DNA of 64,000 bases from Lachnospiraceae bacterium. GTDB taxonomy: Bacteria > Bacillota > Clostridia > Lachnospirales > Lachnospiraceae. The stretch spans positions 124,001-188,000 of the forward strand of contig CAJTFL010000001.1 of the NCBI GenBank assembly GCA_910575565.1, written 5' to 3'. Below the pieces are notes generated by a model that saw only the letters and a list, made by a program, of their open reading frames with translations, was not told the origin of the DNA and searched no databases. Position numbers and translations under genes: made by a program. This document shows positions 42,792 to 53,361 of this stretch, piece after piece (the first letter of the stretch is position 1; each line of letters starts with the position of its first letter).

Positions 42792-44168
42792 TTGAAGGCA
42801 CAAAAACGCATACGCATTTCCCAGTGCATGATTGTGAAGAATGAAGAAAAGAATATTGAAAAGGCCTTAACCTGGGGGAAGGCGGTGATGTGGGAACAGA
42901 TCGTGGTGGATACAGGCTCCACTGACCGCACGGTGGAATTAGCGAGAAAGCATGGGGCGAAGGTTTTTTTCTTTGACTGGATCAATGATTTTGCGGCAGC
43001 GAAAAATTATGCCATTGAACAGGCGGGAGGGGACTGGATAGCTTTTTTTGATGCGGATGAATATATGGCTTTGGAGGATGCCAAGGCGTTAAAGGATGTG
43101 TTGGGGCAGATTTTGGGAAAAAGCTTTGATGCCATTTCCATGGGCTGCCAGAATCTGGATGATGACGGGCGCGTGTTCTCATCCGGGACACAGCTTCGGG
43201 TTTTTCGGAATATTCCCGATATCCGTTACCGAAGGCAGATCCATGAACAGCTGGTGGCCGTGTCTGGGCGGGAGCTTCACGTGGGGGATATTTCCAATGA
43301 AATTTCCTTTTTCCACACCGGTTATCAGAAACAGGTTCTTGAGGGAAAGGCGAAAAAGGGCAGGAACCGGAAACTGATCCAGGAAGAGGTGGAAAAGAAC
43401 CCGGATGATCATGAGATGCTGGGCTATATGGGAGATGAATGCTTTGATGACGGGGAGTATTCGGAGGCGGAGAAATGGTATCGCAGATCCATTGAGCGGA
43501 TGCCTGGCCGGCTGCCGGACTACGATCAGAGAAGCGCCTATACCTTTACCAGGCTGCTGACAATCTTAATCAGGAAATCAAGCTCCCCTGGAAATGCTGC
43601 CGGGCCGGAAGGGGAGGGAAAAACCAGGGAAGACATCCTCCGTGAGCTTGAGGGCGTATATCAGCAGGCGGCAGAAAAGCTCCCCCAGGAAGGGGATTTC
43701 GATTACCTTATGGGGAGGTTTTACGCGGAAGAAGACCTGGCGGAAAGGGCGGTTAAATGCCTGGAATCAGCCCTAAGGAAGCTGGAAACCTACGGCTGCT
43801 ATAACAAGGCCCTGCTTTTAGCCAGCAGCGTAATGGAGGTTTACGGGCTGTTAGTCCGGTGCTGTTTTGCCATCGGCGACCGGGAGAAATGCGTTTCCTA
43901 CGGGGTGGCCTATTTAAAGCAGGATCGGTATGGGATGGCAGTGCTTTCGCGGCTGTTAAAGGTGCTGCTTCCCTTTGGCGGTTTGGGGGAGGATAAAGCG
44001 GGAAACCCGGAAATTTTAGGGTTTTTCTTAAAGCTCTACGATCCGGCATCCTTGAAGGACAAATTATTCCTGATTAAGACGGCGGAAAAGTCTGGCTGCC
44101 AGGGCTTTGCGGCTTTTGCGGCAGAGCAGTTATTTACGGCAAAGGACAGGCAGAGGATGGGAATTTAA
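42792..44168 (+). CDS. GT2 glycosyltransferase with TPR-like C-terminus, paralogue 1
   Basis: TTG 42792 follows GGGAGGAAGCA. A GT-A domain (SQCMIVKNEEKNIEKAL, then VVDTGSTDRTVELA and FFDADEYM with the metal-binding DxD-like DAD) covers residues 1-190. Helical TPR-type repeats follow. It has 458 residues. The protein is cytoplasmic in appearance, without a membrane segment. It probably adds sugars to a protein or surface polymer. It is the most diverged of three tandem paralogues. Confidence 0.85.
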   Translation: MKAQKRIRISQCMIVKNEEKNIEKALTWGKAVMWEQIVVDTGSTDRTVELARKHGAKVFFFDWINDFAAAKNYAIEQAGGDWIAFFDADEYMALEDAKALKDVLGQILGKSFDAISMGCQNLDDDGRVFSSGTQLRVFRNIPDIRYRRQIHEQLVAVSGRELHVGDISNEISFFHTGYQKQVLEGKAKKGRNRKLIQEEVEKNPDDHEMLGYMGDECFDDGEYSEAEKWYRRSIERMPGRLPDYDQRSAYTFTRLLTILIRKSSSPGNAAGPEGEGKTREDILRELEGVYQQAAEKLPQEGDFDYLMGRFYAEEDLAERAVKCLESALRKLETYGCYNKALLLASSVMEVYGLLVRCCFAIGDREKCVSYGVAYLKQDRYGMAVLSRLLKVLLPFGGLGEDKAGNPEILGFFLKLYDPASLKDKLFLIKTAEKSGCQGFAAFAAEQLFTAKDRQRMGI

Positions 44169-44259
44169 AGGGCTGGCCTGGCATTGAGAAAGCGGGCCGT
44201 TCCTGAAGGAGAAAAAGATATCGGCACAGCAATGTGCGGAAGCGGGAGGATAGATTTCA

Positions 44260-45591
44260 TTGAAGAAACCAAAGTGGGCGAGGATTTCCCAGTGCATGAT
44301 TGTAAAAAATGAGGAGAAAAACATTGAGCGTGCCCTTTCCTGGGGGAAAGGGGTGGCATCAGAGCAGATTGTGGTGGATACAGGCTCTTCGGACAGGACG
44401 GTGGAGCTTGCCGAGAAAATGGGGGCAACCGTTTACCATTACCAGTGGAATGATGATTTTTCCGCCGCTAAGAATTTCGCCATCAGCAAGGCCAAATATG
44501 AGTGGATTGCGTTTCTGGACGCGGATGAGTATTTCCCAGAAGGAGATGGGAAGAAGCTTCTGCAGATTTTGGATATGCTTCGGGAATACGATGCCCAGGC
44601 AGTGGTTACGGGACTGGTGAACCTGGATGATGATGGAAGCATTATTTCGGTGGACAGCCATATTCGGATTTTTAAAAATCTCCCGGAGCTGCGCTACAAA
44701 AACCGGATCCATGAATTTTTAAGCAAAAACGGAAAAAAGATCCCAGCCTGGGATGCGGTGAAGGAGCTGACCATATTCCATACCGGCTACGGAAAATCCA
44801 TCGTGAAGGAGAAGCAGGATGAGGGCAGGAATTTCCGGATGATCCGGGCGGAGCTTGCGGAGCACCCGGATAATTATGAGATGTGGGCTTACCTGGGCAA
44901 TGAGTATACGGCCTCGAAAGAGTGGGATAATGCAGAGGATGCATACCGCAAGGCCGTGCTCCATATGCCGGAGGAGATGAAGGGCAATTACAGCGTAACC
45001 ACTTCAGAGACCCATTTCCGCCTGCTTGAGCGGATTGCCTCCCACGAGGTGGTAAATAAAGCGGAGCTTTTGCAGGCGTACCAAAAGGCGGCGGAGGGGT
45101 GGCCCGAGGAAGGGGATTACGACTACCTGATGAGCCGTTTTTATATGGGCAACCACTGTTACCAGGAAGGGGAGAAATTTATCCGCCTGGGCCTGGAAAA
45201 ACTGGAAAAATATGGATCAACCTTTAAATCCGGCACGCTATCCGCAAGGATCACGGAAGCTTATGAAATGCTTGCCATCTGCTGCTACCATAACGGGAAG
45301 CCCCAGGAATGCGTCCAGGCCGCTACCGCCGTGCTGAAGGAAAATCCGTATATGGCTAATACGGTAATGATCCTGGTTTCCGCCTTCCGGGATGACATGA
45401 GAAAAGCCGGGAAAGGATGGGATGGGGCGGTTCAGGTGGCTTCATTTTTAGAACGCTCCTTCTATCATTTTGATAGCATAAAGGATAAGGCGCTGATCTT
45501 AAAGGTGGCGGAGACAGTGGACTATCCAGAGCTGGCTCAGGTGATGCGGGAGCTTTTCAGCCCTCAGGAGCTGCAGCAGCTAAAGGGATAA
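44260..45591 (+). CDS. GT2 glycosyltransferase with TPR-like C-terminus, paralogue 2
   Basis: TTG 44260 follows GGGAGGATAGATTTCA. The N-terminus matches its neighbours (RISQCMIVKNEEKNIERALS), then VVDTGSSDRTVELA and FLDADEYF, then TPR-like helices (WAYLGNEYTASKEWDNAEDA). It has 443 residues. It is very similar to the first part of the next gene, pointing to recent tandem duplication. Confidence 0.87.
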   Translation: MKKPKWARISQCMIVKNEEKNIERALSWGKGVASEQIVVDTGSSDRTVELAEKMGATVYHYQWNDDFSAAKNFAISKAKYEWIAFLDADEYFPEGDGKKLLQILDMLREYDAQAVVTGLVNLDDDGSIISVDSHIRIFKNLPELRYKNRIHEFLSKNGKKIPAWDAVKELTIFHTGYGKSIVKEKQDEGRNFRMIRAELAEHPDNYEMWAYLGNEYTASKEWDNAEDAYRKAVLHMPEEMKGNYSVTTSETHFRLLERIASHEVVNKAELLQAYQKAAEGWPEEGDYDYLMSRFYMGNHCYQEGEKFIRLGLEKLEKYGSTFKSGTLSARITEAYEMLAICCYHNGKPQECVQAATAVLKENPYMANTVMILVSAFRDDMRKAGKGWDGAVQVASFLERSFYHFDSIKDKALILKVAETVDYPELAQVMRELFSPQELQQLKG

Positions 45592-45615
45592 GGGGAAAAG
45601 AGAGGGGGTTTTTCC

Positions 45616-48165
45616 TTGAAGCAGGCAAAAGGGATTAGGATTTCCCAGTGCATGATTGTAAAAAATGAGGAAAAGAATATCGAGCGCGCCCTTTCCTGGG
45701 GGAAGGGGATTGTGGCGGAGCAAATTGTAGTGGATACCGGTTCTGAGGACAGGACGGTGGAGATTGCCGAAAGCCTGGGGGCTAGGGTTTACCATTTCCC
45801 GTGGATTGATGATTTTGCGGCGGCGAAAAATTTCGCTATCAGCAAGGCAAATTATGAGTGGATTGCGTTTTTGGATGCGGATGAGTATTTCTTGGAAGAA
45901 GAGGGGAAAAAGCTTTTGCCCTTGTTAGCGCAGATTAAGGACAGCCATTATGACGGGGTGATTACCGGATGGATCAACCTTAACGACGACGGGACGGTAT
46001 TGTCCAGGGATGCCCAGATGCGGCTGTTTAAAAATCACCCTAAGCTGCGCTATCACGGGAGGATCCATGAGCATTTGTCCATGGAGGGCGGGATGGTCCA
46101 TGCCCTGGACGCGGTAAAGGAATTGTCAATTTTCCATACGGGATATGGGGAATCGGGGGTTAAGGAGAAGCGGGAGAGCAAGCGCAATTACCACCTGATA
46201 AAGGCGGAGCTTAAAAGTCACCCAGAGGACTACCGGATGTGGGGATATCTGGGGAATGAGTATGAGTCCTTCCAGGAGTGGGAAAAGGCAGAGGAAGCTT
46301 ACCAGAGAGCCGTTTCCCTGATGCCTGGGGAATCCAGGGGCGTTTATGATGTGACCACATCCCAGGTGTATTACCGCCTCCTTGAGCTTCTTTTGACCCA
46401 TACGCCCATGGATGAGCAGAGGATGCTTGCCGTATACCGGGAGGCAGCAGAAGGGTGGCCCGAGGAAGGGGACTACGATTACCTTTTAGGCAGCTATTAC
46501 GCTGCCCACGGCAGCTACAGGGAAGGGGAGGCGTATCTTTTACAGGCGTTAAATAAGCTGGAAAAGCATGGGGCCTCCCTAAAGTCGGGGCTGCTTTTGG
46601 CAGATGTTTCCGAAGCTTATGAGTCGCTTGCCGTCTGCTGCTGCCATAATGGGAAGCTTCAGGAGTGCGTCCATATCTGCACCGCCCTGCTAAAGGAAAA
46701 CCCCTATCGGGAGAAAACCCTTTGGGCGCTGGTTTCCGCCTTCCGCGACGATATGGGAAGGGCGAATAAGGGCAGGGACGGCGCCCTGGAGGTAGCGGCG
46801 TTTTTGGGGAAATCCTTTTATCAGCTTAGGGAATTTAAAGACAAACTGTTTATCCTAAAGGCGGCAAAGGCGGCGGGATATGAAGAGCTGGCTCAGGTGA
46901 TGGCTTCGCTGCTTACCCCGGAGGAATTATCGTGCGCAAAATCTTCCCATAAGGAGCTTTTTAGCGGAGGAAATGGGAAGCTGCGCCTGGTAATGTTTTA
47001 TTCCGGGGTGGAATCCTTTAATTTCTTTACGGATCAGCTGTTAAAGGAGTTTGAACGGCAGGGGCATCAGGTATTTATCTACGATCTTTTAGAGCCTTCG
47101 GAGGATAGCCCCCATTCCCGGAAAAATTTCCAGCGTTTTACTGCCGAAAAGGTAGACGGGGTGGTCTGCTTTGACGGGTTTGGAACCAGGGAGGAATGGC
47201 TGATTGAGCTATGGAACCGGCATCAGGCCATGGTGGCCGATGTGCTGATGGATCCGCCTTTCCGATTCCATCCTGCGCTGGAGCGTCACCCTGAGCATTA
47301 CCATATGTTCTGCTGCGATTTGGAGCACGTGGAATACGTGAAAAAGTACTTCCCCCAGATGACGCCTTTCGTATCCTTCATGCCCCATGTAGGGGTGATC
47401 CCAGAGGCGAATACGCCGGTTATCCCTTATCAGGAGCGGAAGTATGATATTTTGTTCTGTGGGACGTATTACCGTCCCCAAGATAAGCTTTTAGAGACGA
47501 AGGGGCTGTTTCCAGGAGATGATGAGATTTACGGTGTATACGAAACAGCCTATGAAAATATGATCCGCAATACGGATCTGACCATTGAACAGGCAGTGCT
47601 GACCGCGTTAAACCAGCTGGATTTGGAGACCACAAAGGATTCCCTTAAGGTGCTGTTAAACCGTTCCGTCCATATGGACTGGGCGATTAGGATGCATGAG
47701 CGGGAGAAGGTGGTCACTGTGCTGGCTCAGTCGGGGCTTTCCCTGCATCTTTTGGGGCGGGGCTGGGAAAACCATCCCGTTTCCGGTTATCCCAATGTGC
47801 ACCGGATTGATGACCGGATCCCATACGGGGATACATTATCCTATATGGCGAATGCAAAGCTTAACTTGAACGTAATGCCTTGGTTTAAGGCCGGAACCCA
47901 TGACCGCATATTTAATACGCTCTTACAGCATTCCCTGCCCCTCACCGATCCCAGCCTTTGGATCACGGAAACCTTTGTGGACGGGGAGGACATTGCTTTA
48001 TATGATTTAAAGCATTTGGATCAGCTGCCCCACATTGCCCGCAGCCTTTTAGCGGATCATGCCCAGGCGGAGTCCATGATCCAAAAGGGGTACGATAAGG
48101 TGCTTAAGCATTTTACCTGGGGGCATTGCGCCCAGTGGATTTTGGAAAAAATACGGAAAGGATAA
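45616..48165 (+). CDS. Two-domain glycosyltransferase: GT2-TPR plus CgeB/GT1-like domain, paralogue 3
   Basis: TTG 45616 follows AGAGGGGGTTTTTCC. Residues 1-430 repeat paralogue 2. From about residue 455 (LRLVMFYSGVESFNFF) a second enzyme domain of the CgeB/DUF3880 type follows, with FCGTYYRPQDK near 615, LLGRGWENHP near 715 and the family's NVMPWFKAGTHDRIFN near 755. At 849 residues it is a fusion of two transferases, so the locus may build a sugar chain stepwise. It ends 8 bases before the activase gene. Confidence 0.87.
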   Translation: MKQAKGIRISQCMIVKNEEKNIERALSWGKGIVAEQIVVDTGSEDRTVEIAESLGARVYHFPWIDDFAAAKNFAISKANYEWIAFLDADEYFLEEEGKKLLPLLAQIKDSHYDGVITGWINLNDDGTVLSRDAQMRLFKNHPKLRYHGRIHEHLSMEGGMVHALDAVKELSIFHTGYGESGVKEKRESKRNYHLIKAELKSHPEDYRMWGYLGNEYESFQEWEKAEEAYQRAVSLMPGESRGVYDVTTSQVYYRLLELLLTHTPMDEQRMLAVYREAAEGWPEEGDYDYLLGSYYAAHGSYREGEAYLLQALNKLEKHGASLKSGLLLADVSEAYESLAVCCCHNGKLQECVHICTALLKENPYREKTLWALVSAFRDDMGRANKGRDGALEVAAFLGKSFYQLREFKDKLFILKAAKAAGYEELAQVMASLLTPEELSCAKSSHKELFSGGNGKLRLVMFYSGVESFNFFTDQLLKEFERQGHQVFIYDLLEPSEDSPHSRKNFQRFTAEKVDGVVCFDGFGTREEWLIELWNRHQAMVADVLMDPPFRFHPALERHPEHYHMFCCDLEHVEYVKKYFPQMTPFVSFMPHVGVIPEANTPVIPYQERKYDILFCGTYYRPQDKLLETKGLFPGDDEIYGVYETAYENMIRNTDLTIEQAVLTALNQLDLETTKDSLKVLLNRSVHMDWAIRMHEREKVVTVLAQSGLSLHLLGRGWENHPVSGYPNVHRIDDRIPYGDTLSYMANAKLNLNVMPWFKAGTHDRIFNTLLQHSLPLTDPSLWITETFVDGEDIALYDLKHLDQLPHIARSLLADHAQAESMIQKGYDKVLKHFTWGHCAQWILEKIRKG

Positions 48166-48173
48166 GGTAAGGG

Positions 48174-49007
48174 ATGGAAGCGGTTTTGGTAAACAAAATT
48201 ATCCCCTTTAGCTGCGTGGACGGTTTTGGAAACCGGACGGCAATTTTCCTGCAGGGCTGCAACCAGGACTGTCAGTACTGCCATAACCCAGAAACGATCC
48301 ATTTATGCACCCATTGCGGAGCCTGTGTCGCCGTATGCCCTGCGGGGGCGCTTTCCCTTGCGAAAGGCAAGGTGGTTTACGATCCGGGAAAGTGCTGCGG
48401 CTGTGATTCCTGCCTGAAAGCCTGCGCCAATGACTCATCGCCAAAGACGCAGCAGATGACTGCCGGGATGGTATACGGGCGGATTCAGGGGTATTTCCCG
48501 TTTATCGATGGGATCACCACATCAGGCGGGGAGTGCGCCCTGTATCCGGGTTTCCTTACAAAGCTTTACCGGATGGTGAAGGAAAGGGGGAAAACCACCT
48601 ATATGGATACCAACGGCCAGGTTCCTCTATGGGATTTTAAGGAGCTTTTGACAGTTACGGATCAAACCATGATTGACTTAAAGGCCGGAACGAAGGAGGA
48701 TCATCTGCGGCTGACTGGCCGTTCCCATGAGCTTCCGGTGGAAAATATCCTGCGGATGGCAGAAATAGGAAAGCTGTATGAGATCCGCACTGTGGTCGTG
48801 CCGGATATAGTGGATAACCGGAAAACGGTGGAGCTTGGAAGCGGCTTGATTTCTGGTTATCCCCAGGTTCGCTATAAGCTGATTAAGTATCGGCATTACG
48901 GGGTGAGGAAGGCATTTTCAAACATCAGGGAGCCTTCTGATGAGATGATGGAGGAGCTTCGGCGGGCGGCGGTGAGTAAAGGGGTGAAGGAAGTAGTTAT
49001 TGTGTAG
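48174..49007 (+). CDS. yjjW: Glycyl-radical enzyme activase, YjjW type
   Basis: A radical SAM motif CNQDCQYC near residue 29-36 is followed by an inserted pair of ferredoxin clusters (CTHCGACVAVCP near 43 and CCGCDSCLKAC near 73), then TSGGECALYP and DLKAGT. This is the order found in YjjW-type activases, 277 residues. It should install the glycyl radical on a partner enzyme. No glycyl radical enzyme gene (YjjI-like) lies in the window, so the partner is elsewhere. Confidence 0.88.
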   Translation: MEAVLVNKIIPFSCVDGFGNRTAIFLQGCNQDCQYCHNPETIHLCTHCGACVAVCPAGALSLAKGKVVYDPGKCCGCDSCLKACANDSSPKTQQMTAGMVYGRIQGYFPFIDGITTSGGECALYPGFLTKLYRMVKERGKTTYMDTNGQVPLWDFKELLTVTDQTMIDLKAGTKEDHLRLTGRSHELPVENILRMAEIGKLYEIRTVVVPDIVDNRKTVELGSGLISGYPQVRYKLIKYRHYGVRKAFSNIREPSDEMMEELRRAAVSKGVKEVVIV

Positions 49008-49049
49008 GGGGTAAAGCTGGCGTCTGGGGGATGCCAGCTTTTCAAATAA

Positions 49050-49223
49050 AATCTACCGTCCGTTCAGCCCGCGCCATTCGCAAAATCGTGCCTTGCGGCA
49101 CTCTCCGCTGCTTACGCAGCTCCTTTTGCTCATAAACGGGCGCTCCCTCATGTGGAAACCGATGGATGAAAATTCGTGCGAGCACGATTTTCACCCATGC
49201 GGTTTCCGCTGGCTGAACGATTA
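49050..49223 (+). repeat. Palindromic repeat family C, copy 2
   Basis: Matches 18819-19010 over most of its length (CCGTCCGTTCAGCC at one end and GGCTGAACG at the other), shorter in the middle. The remainder of the gap to 49383 holds a TATAAT box (49271-49276) and two very short frames overlapping the kinase start. Confidence 0.8.
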
Positions 49224-49383
49224 TCTTAAAAATTTTATGAAACCCTCTACCTATTTTTGGATGAAAATGCTATAATTAAGAAAAATATCATGGGCATGAG
49301 TGTGAAAAATGAAGGGAATGAAGGATTATGGAGGTGCTGGATTGTGAAAAAGAGAATAATAAACGGCATATGGGAAAGGGATT

Positions 49384-51972
49384 ATGTGGATGAAAAATAA
49401 GACAATCCGATTTTTGGTCGTCAGCCTGATCCTAGTATCCTTTTTTTGTGTGTATATGTTTACTTCTCTGGCACTTAGAATGAATTTAGAAGGCGCAAAT
49501 ACCATCAGCGAGATTGGCGAGATGTATATGGCCGGGATGAGCCAGCAGGCATCCATGCATTTTGGGACGATTATTGAGCTGCGCCTGTCGCAGGTAGAAG
49601 CCTTGGTGGATTCGACCATATCGGAAGTTACGGTGGGACGGAATGCTCTGGTTACATTAACGTATAATGCCAGGGCGAGGGGATTTGATTATTTGTCCTT
49701 CTATTGCAGTGACGGCAGCTTTGATATGATATACGGCATCCAGATGGATGCGGACCGGCAGGCCGGGTTTTTAAAATCCCTTGAGGGCGGCGAGGAAAAG
49801 GTGGCTTTGGGGACGGATGAGATGGGGCAGAAGGTAGTCCTTATGGCAGTGCCTGCCCGGTATTCTCTGGCAAACGGGAAAACCTGCATCGGGCTGGTGG
49901 CCGGGCTTCCGGCGGAGTACTTAAGCGATACCCTTACCGCGGTGGATATGGGGGCAGAAGTAAATTATTCGATTATCCACCGGGATGGCAGCTTTATTAT
50001 CCATGGGGACGGGGTGGAAGGGAGCAATTATTTTGAGCGTGTGCGCACCCGGTATGAAAATGTAGAGGGGAAGGGAACGGAGCAGTACCTTGCGGAGCTG
50101 GAGGCTGCCATGAAAGCGAAGCAGGCTTATTCCGGCCAGGTGATGGTGGAAGGGGAGAAACGCCATCTTCACTGTTCCAGCCTTCCCTACTCGGAATGGC
50201 ATCTGCTGCTTTATATGCCTTACGGGGCGGTGGATCAAAGCATTGATGCCTTGGGCCGTCGGTGGACTATTGCGACGGTGCAGGATTGCGCGCTGATCGT
50301 AGGCGCGCTTTTGCTGGTGTTTGCCGGATATCTGATCCTATCCAGAAGGCAGATACACGATCTGGACGAGGCCAGGAAGGCGGCGGAGCGTGCCAGCAAG
50401 GCGAAGAGCGAGTTTCTTTCCAATATGAGCCATGATATCCGCACGCCCATGAACGGCATCGTAGGCATGACGGCGATTGCCGCGGCAAATATTGAAAATA
50501 CCCAGCAGGTAAAAAACTGCCTGAAAAAAATTGCCCTGTCCAGCCGCCATCTGCTGGGCTTAATCAATGACATTTTGGATATGTCCAAAATTGAAAGCGG
50601 GAGGCTGATCCTAAAGACGGAGCAGGTTTCCCTTTGCCAAGTGATCCAGGAGGCAGTCAGCATTGTACAGTCCCAGGTCAAGGCGAAAAACCAGCAGTTT
50701 GATGTGCGTATTTGGAATGTTTCAGCAGAAAATGTGTGCTGCGACAGCGTTCGCTTAAACCAGGTGCTGCTGAATCTTCTGGGCAATGCCATTAAGTTTA
50801 CCCCGGAGGGAGGAAGGATAGAGCTGGCTCTTCACGAGGAGCCTTCGCCTAAAGGAAAAAGCCATATCCGGCTCCAGTTCCAGATCAAGGATAACGGGAT
50901 TGGGATGTCCCAGGAATTTCAGGCAAAGATTTTTGATTCTTTTGTGCGGGAAGACAATGCCCGGATCCAGAAGACGGAAGGGGCAGGCCTTGGCATGGCG
51001 ATTACCAAATATATCGTTGACGCCATGGGCGGAACCATACAGGTGGAAAGTGAACAGGGGAAGGGAACGGAATTTTCCCTGGTGCTGGATTTGGAAAAGG
51101 CCGCAGTCCCGGAAAACGATATGCTTCTGCCAGCTTGGAATTTGCTGGTGGTAGATGACGATCCGCTTTTTGGGGAAAGTGCCGTTGCCATGCTGGAAAG
51201 GCTTGGCGTCCATGGGGAATGGGCCTTGGACGGTGAGGCCGCCCTTAGGATGGCTAAGGAACGCAAACAGAGGAATGAAGGCTATGACATGGTTCTTCTG
51301 GACTGGAAATTTCCAAAGGGAGATGGGCTTCGGACGGCAAAAGCGCTGCGGCAGGAGTTGGGGGACAGCCTTCCTATCCTGATCATTTCCGCTTACGATT
51401 TAAGCGATATTGAAGAGGAGGCAAAGTCAGCAAGGATTAACGGATTTATCGCCAAGCCCCTGTTCCAGTCCGCGCTGTATTACGGACTTAAGCCTTTTGT
51501 GAAAAGGGATGATGCCAAGGAGCCTTCGCCAGAGGAAGAAAAGGGAGCAGATTTTAAGGGCAAGCGTGCCCTTCTTGCGGAGGACAATGAATTAAACTGG
51601 GAGATTGCAAACGAGCTGCTTTCGGATCTGGGACTTGAGCTGGATTGGGCGGAAAATGGGCGGATTTGCCTGGATAAGTTTAAAGACTCCAAAGAGGGAT
51701 GGTACGATGTGGTGTTGATGGATTTGAGGATGCCGGAGATAAACGGGTATGAGGCGGCGGAGGCTATCCGCGGATTGAAAAGGGGGGATGCCAAAACAAT
51801 CCCGATTATTGCCATGAGTGCGGACGCATTTCCAGAGGATGTTAAGCACTGCCTGGACAGCGGGATGAATGCCCACGTAGCAAAGCCTATAGATGTGCAG
51901 GAGGTGGCAAAGCTGCTGGAGAAATATTTGGGGATTGCAAAGCCGTCAGGCCATGGAAAGGGTGAAGGGTAA
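49384..51972 (+). CDS. Hybrid sensor histidine kinase with two receiver domains
   Basis: Order: membrane segment near 8-28, extracellular sensor (30-300), second membrane segment near 305-322, HisKA ([15 protein letters not shown], His near 355), ATPase ([16 protein letters not shown], then DNGIGM and GAGLGMAI), receiver 1 ([10 protein letters not shown], Asp in [11 protein letters not shown]) and receiver 2 ([10 protein letters not shown], Asp in [12 protein letters not shown]). ATG 49384 or 49390 follows GGGAAAGGG. No DNA-binding output domain is present, so the signal must go to a phosphotransfer protein or enzyme elsewhere. The adjacent solute-binding lipoprotein may present the ligand. 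Confidence 0.9.
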   Translation: MWMKNKTIRFLVVSLILVSFFCVYMFTSLALRMNLEGANTISEIGEMYMAGMSQQASMHFGTIIELRLSQVEALVDSTISEVTVGRNALVTLTYNARARGFDYLSFYCSDGSFDMIYGIQMDADRQAGFLKSLEGGEEKVALGTDEMGQKVVLMAVPARYSLANGKTCIGLVAGLPAEYLSDTLTAVDMGAEVNYSIIHRDGSFIIHGDGVEGSNYFERVRTRYENVEGKGTEQYLAELEAAMKAKQAYSGQVMVEGEKRHLHCSSLPYSEWHLLLYMPYGAVDQSIDALGRRWTIATVQDCALIVGALLLVFAGYLILSRRQIHDLDEARKAAERASKAKSEFLSNMSHDIRTPMNGIVGMTAIAAANIENTQQVKNCLKKIALSSRHLLGLINDILDMSKIESGRLILKTEQVSLCQVIQEAVSIVQSQVKAKNQQFDVRIWNVSAENVCCDSVRLNQVLLNLLGNAIKFTPEGGRIELALHEEPSPKGKSHIRLQFQIKDNGIGMSQEFQAKIFDSFVREDNARIQKTEGAGLGMAITKYIVDAMGGTIQVESEQGKGTEFSLVLDLEKAAVPENDMLLPAWNLLVVDDDPLFGESAVAMLERLGVHGEWALDGEAALRMAKERKQRNEGYDMVLLDWKFPKGDGLRTAKALRQELGDSLPILIISAYDLSDIEEEAKSARINGFIAKPLFQSALYYGLKPFVKRDDAKEPSPEEEKGADFKGKRALLAEDNELNWEIANELLSDLGLELDWAENGRICLDKFKDSKEGWYDVVLMDLRMPEINGYEAAEAIRGLKRGDAKTIPIIAMSADAFPEDVKHCLDSGMNAHVAKPIDVQEVAKLLEKYLGIAKPSGHGKGEG

Positions 51973-51973
51973 A

Positions 51974-53290
51974 ATGAAAAGATCGGTTTTGCTGGCAGCA
52001 GCCGTGGTTTTGGCGGCTGGGCTGGCTGGCTGTGCCGCAAAAGGGCAGGAGCCGGATAAGGGCAGGCAGGCTGAGGAAAGCCAGGAGTCTTTGGAAGAGA
52101 TAGTTGAGCTGATGCTGTGGACCTATCCCATAGGAAACTGGGCGAATTCTACCAATGTTGCCAGTTTGTTAAGCAGTTTTCACCGAAGTTATCCAAATAT
52201 CCATATATCGGTGGAGTTTTTAGATTACCATGACGGCGACCAGCGGGTTGATGAGGCGATTGCTTCCGGGCAGCTTCCGGATTTGGTTTTTGAGGGGCCG
52301 GAGCGCCTGGTTGCTGACTGGGGGAGCCGCGGCGTGATGGCGGATTTATCAGAATTATGGGATACAGAGCTGGCAAAGGAGATTTATGAGCCGGTGCAGG
52401 CTGCCTGTAAGCATGCCAACGGGGAATATTACATTTTTCCGATTTGCATGGGGACGCACTGCATGGCGATTAATTACGGATTATTCCGGGAGGCCGGGGC
52501 TCTTAAGTATATTGATGAGGAAACCCATACCTGGTCTACGGAGGATTTTATCCACGCGGTAAAGGCGCTGACATCTTACGGGCAGGAAAGGGTGGGAGCG
52601 GTTTACTGCGGCGGCCAGGGCGGGGATCAGGGAACCCGGGCGCTGGTGAACAACCTTTACTCCGGCACGTTTACCGATGATGAGCATACCCGGTATACGG
52701 CAAACAGCAGGGAGAATATCCGCGCCCTTAAGCTTTTGTATGATTTGGAGGGGATTTGCTTTGAGCCGGACATGGTGGGCAGCGATGAGATCGCCCAGTT
52801 TGCCAGCGGCCAGCTGGCGATGGCTTTTTGCTGGAATGTTTCCATGGAATTGAACCAGATTGTGATGAATCCGGAATTGGACATTGAGATTTTTCCCATG
52901 GCTTTTCCTACGGATGACGGCCAGCCTAACCTTCAGGGCGGCATCTGGGGGATGGGGATTTTTGACTATGGGGATGAAAAGAAGGTTCAGGCGGCGAAGA
53001 CATTTATCCGTTTTATCACGGAAAATGAAGCCCAATATACGAAAGCGGTTCAGGCATCCGGTTATTGGCCGGTTAGGGACGTGGAGCATATCTATGAAAA
53101 TGATATTTTAATGAATGAGTACAGTGTGTTTATCCAGTATATGGGAGATTACTACCAGATTACCCCCGGATGGGCGAAAACCCGCACGGCTTGGTGGCAG
53201 ATGCTCCAGGAAATCGGCAGGGGAGGAGAGGTGGAGGCGGCAGTAAGCCAGTTTGTGTCCAAGGCAAATGAAGCGGCAAAGCAGCATTGA
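51974..53290 (+). CDS. ABC-type solute-binding lipoprotein
   Basis: ATG 51974 lies one base after the kinase stop and after GGTGAAGGG. A lipoprotein signal with lipobox LAGC (Cys20) is followed by a family 1 binding domain (ELMLWTYPIGNWAN, then LPDLVFEGPERL and GQLAMAFCWN). Its 438 residues are typical of sugar-binding proteins. No ABC permease genes are adjacent, so it may work as a sensor co-receptor for the preceding kinase. Confidence 0.88.
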   Translation: MKRSVLLAAAVVLAAGLAGCAAKGQEPDKGRQAEESQESLEEIVELMLWTYPIGNWANSTNVASLLSSFHRSYPNIHISVEFLDYHDGDQRVDEAIASGQLPDLVFEGPERLVADWGSRGVMADLSELWDTELAKEIYEPVQAACKHANGEYYIFPICMGTHCMAINYGLFREAGALKYIDEETHTWSTEDFIHAVKALTSYGQERVGAVYCGGQGGDQGTRALVNNLYSGTFTDDEHTRYTANSRENIRALKLLYDLEGICFEPDMVGSDEIAQFASGQLAMAFCWNVSMELNQIVMNPELDIEIFPMAFPTDDGQPNLQGGIWGMGIFDYGDEKKVQAAKTFIRFITENEAQYTKAVQASGYWPVRDVEHIYENDILMNEYSVFIQYMGDYYQITPGWAKTRTAWWQMLQEIGRGGEVEAAVSQFVSKANEAAKQH

Positions 53291-53361
53291 TGCTGATAAC
53301 GGTTCGGTAAATGGGGGCGTTTGAGGGAAAATCGCGGGAAATGTATTTCAGGAGGGTAGAA

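Noticed and set aside
49093..49275. 60-codon frame
   Set aside because: Inside repeat C2 without a binding site; the frame is not kept in C1.
49328..49400. Two leader frames of about 20 codons overlapping the hybrid kinase start
   Set aside because: A GGAGG lies before one, but peptides show no attenuator-like codon runs; too weak to call as genes.
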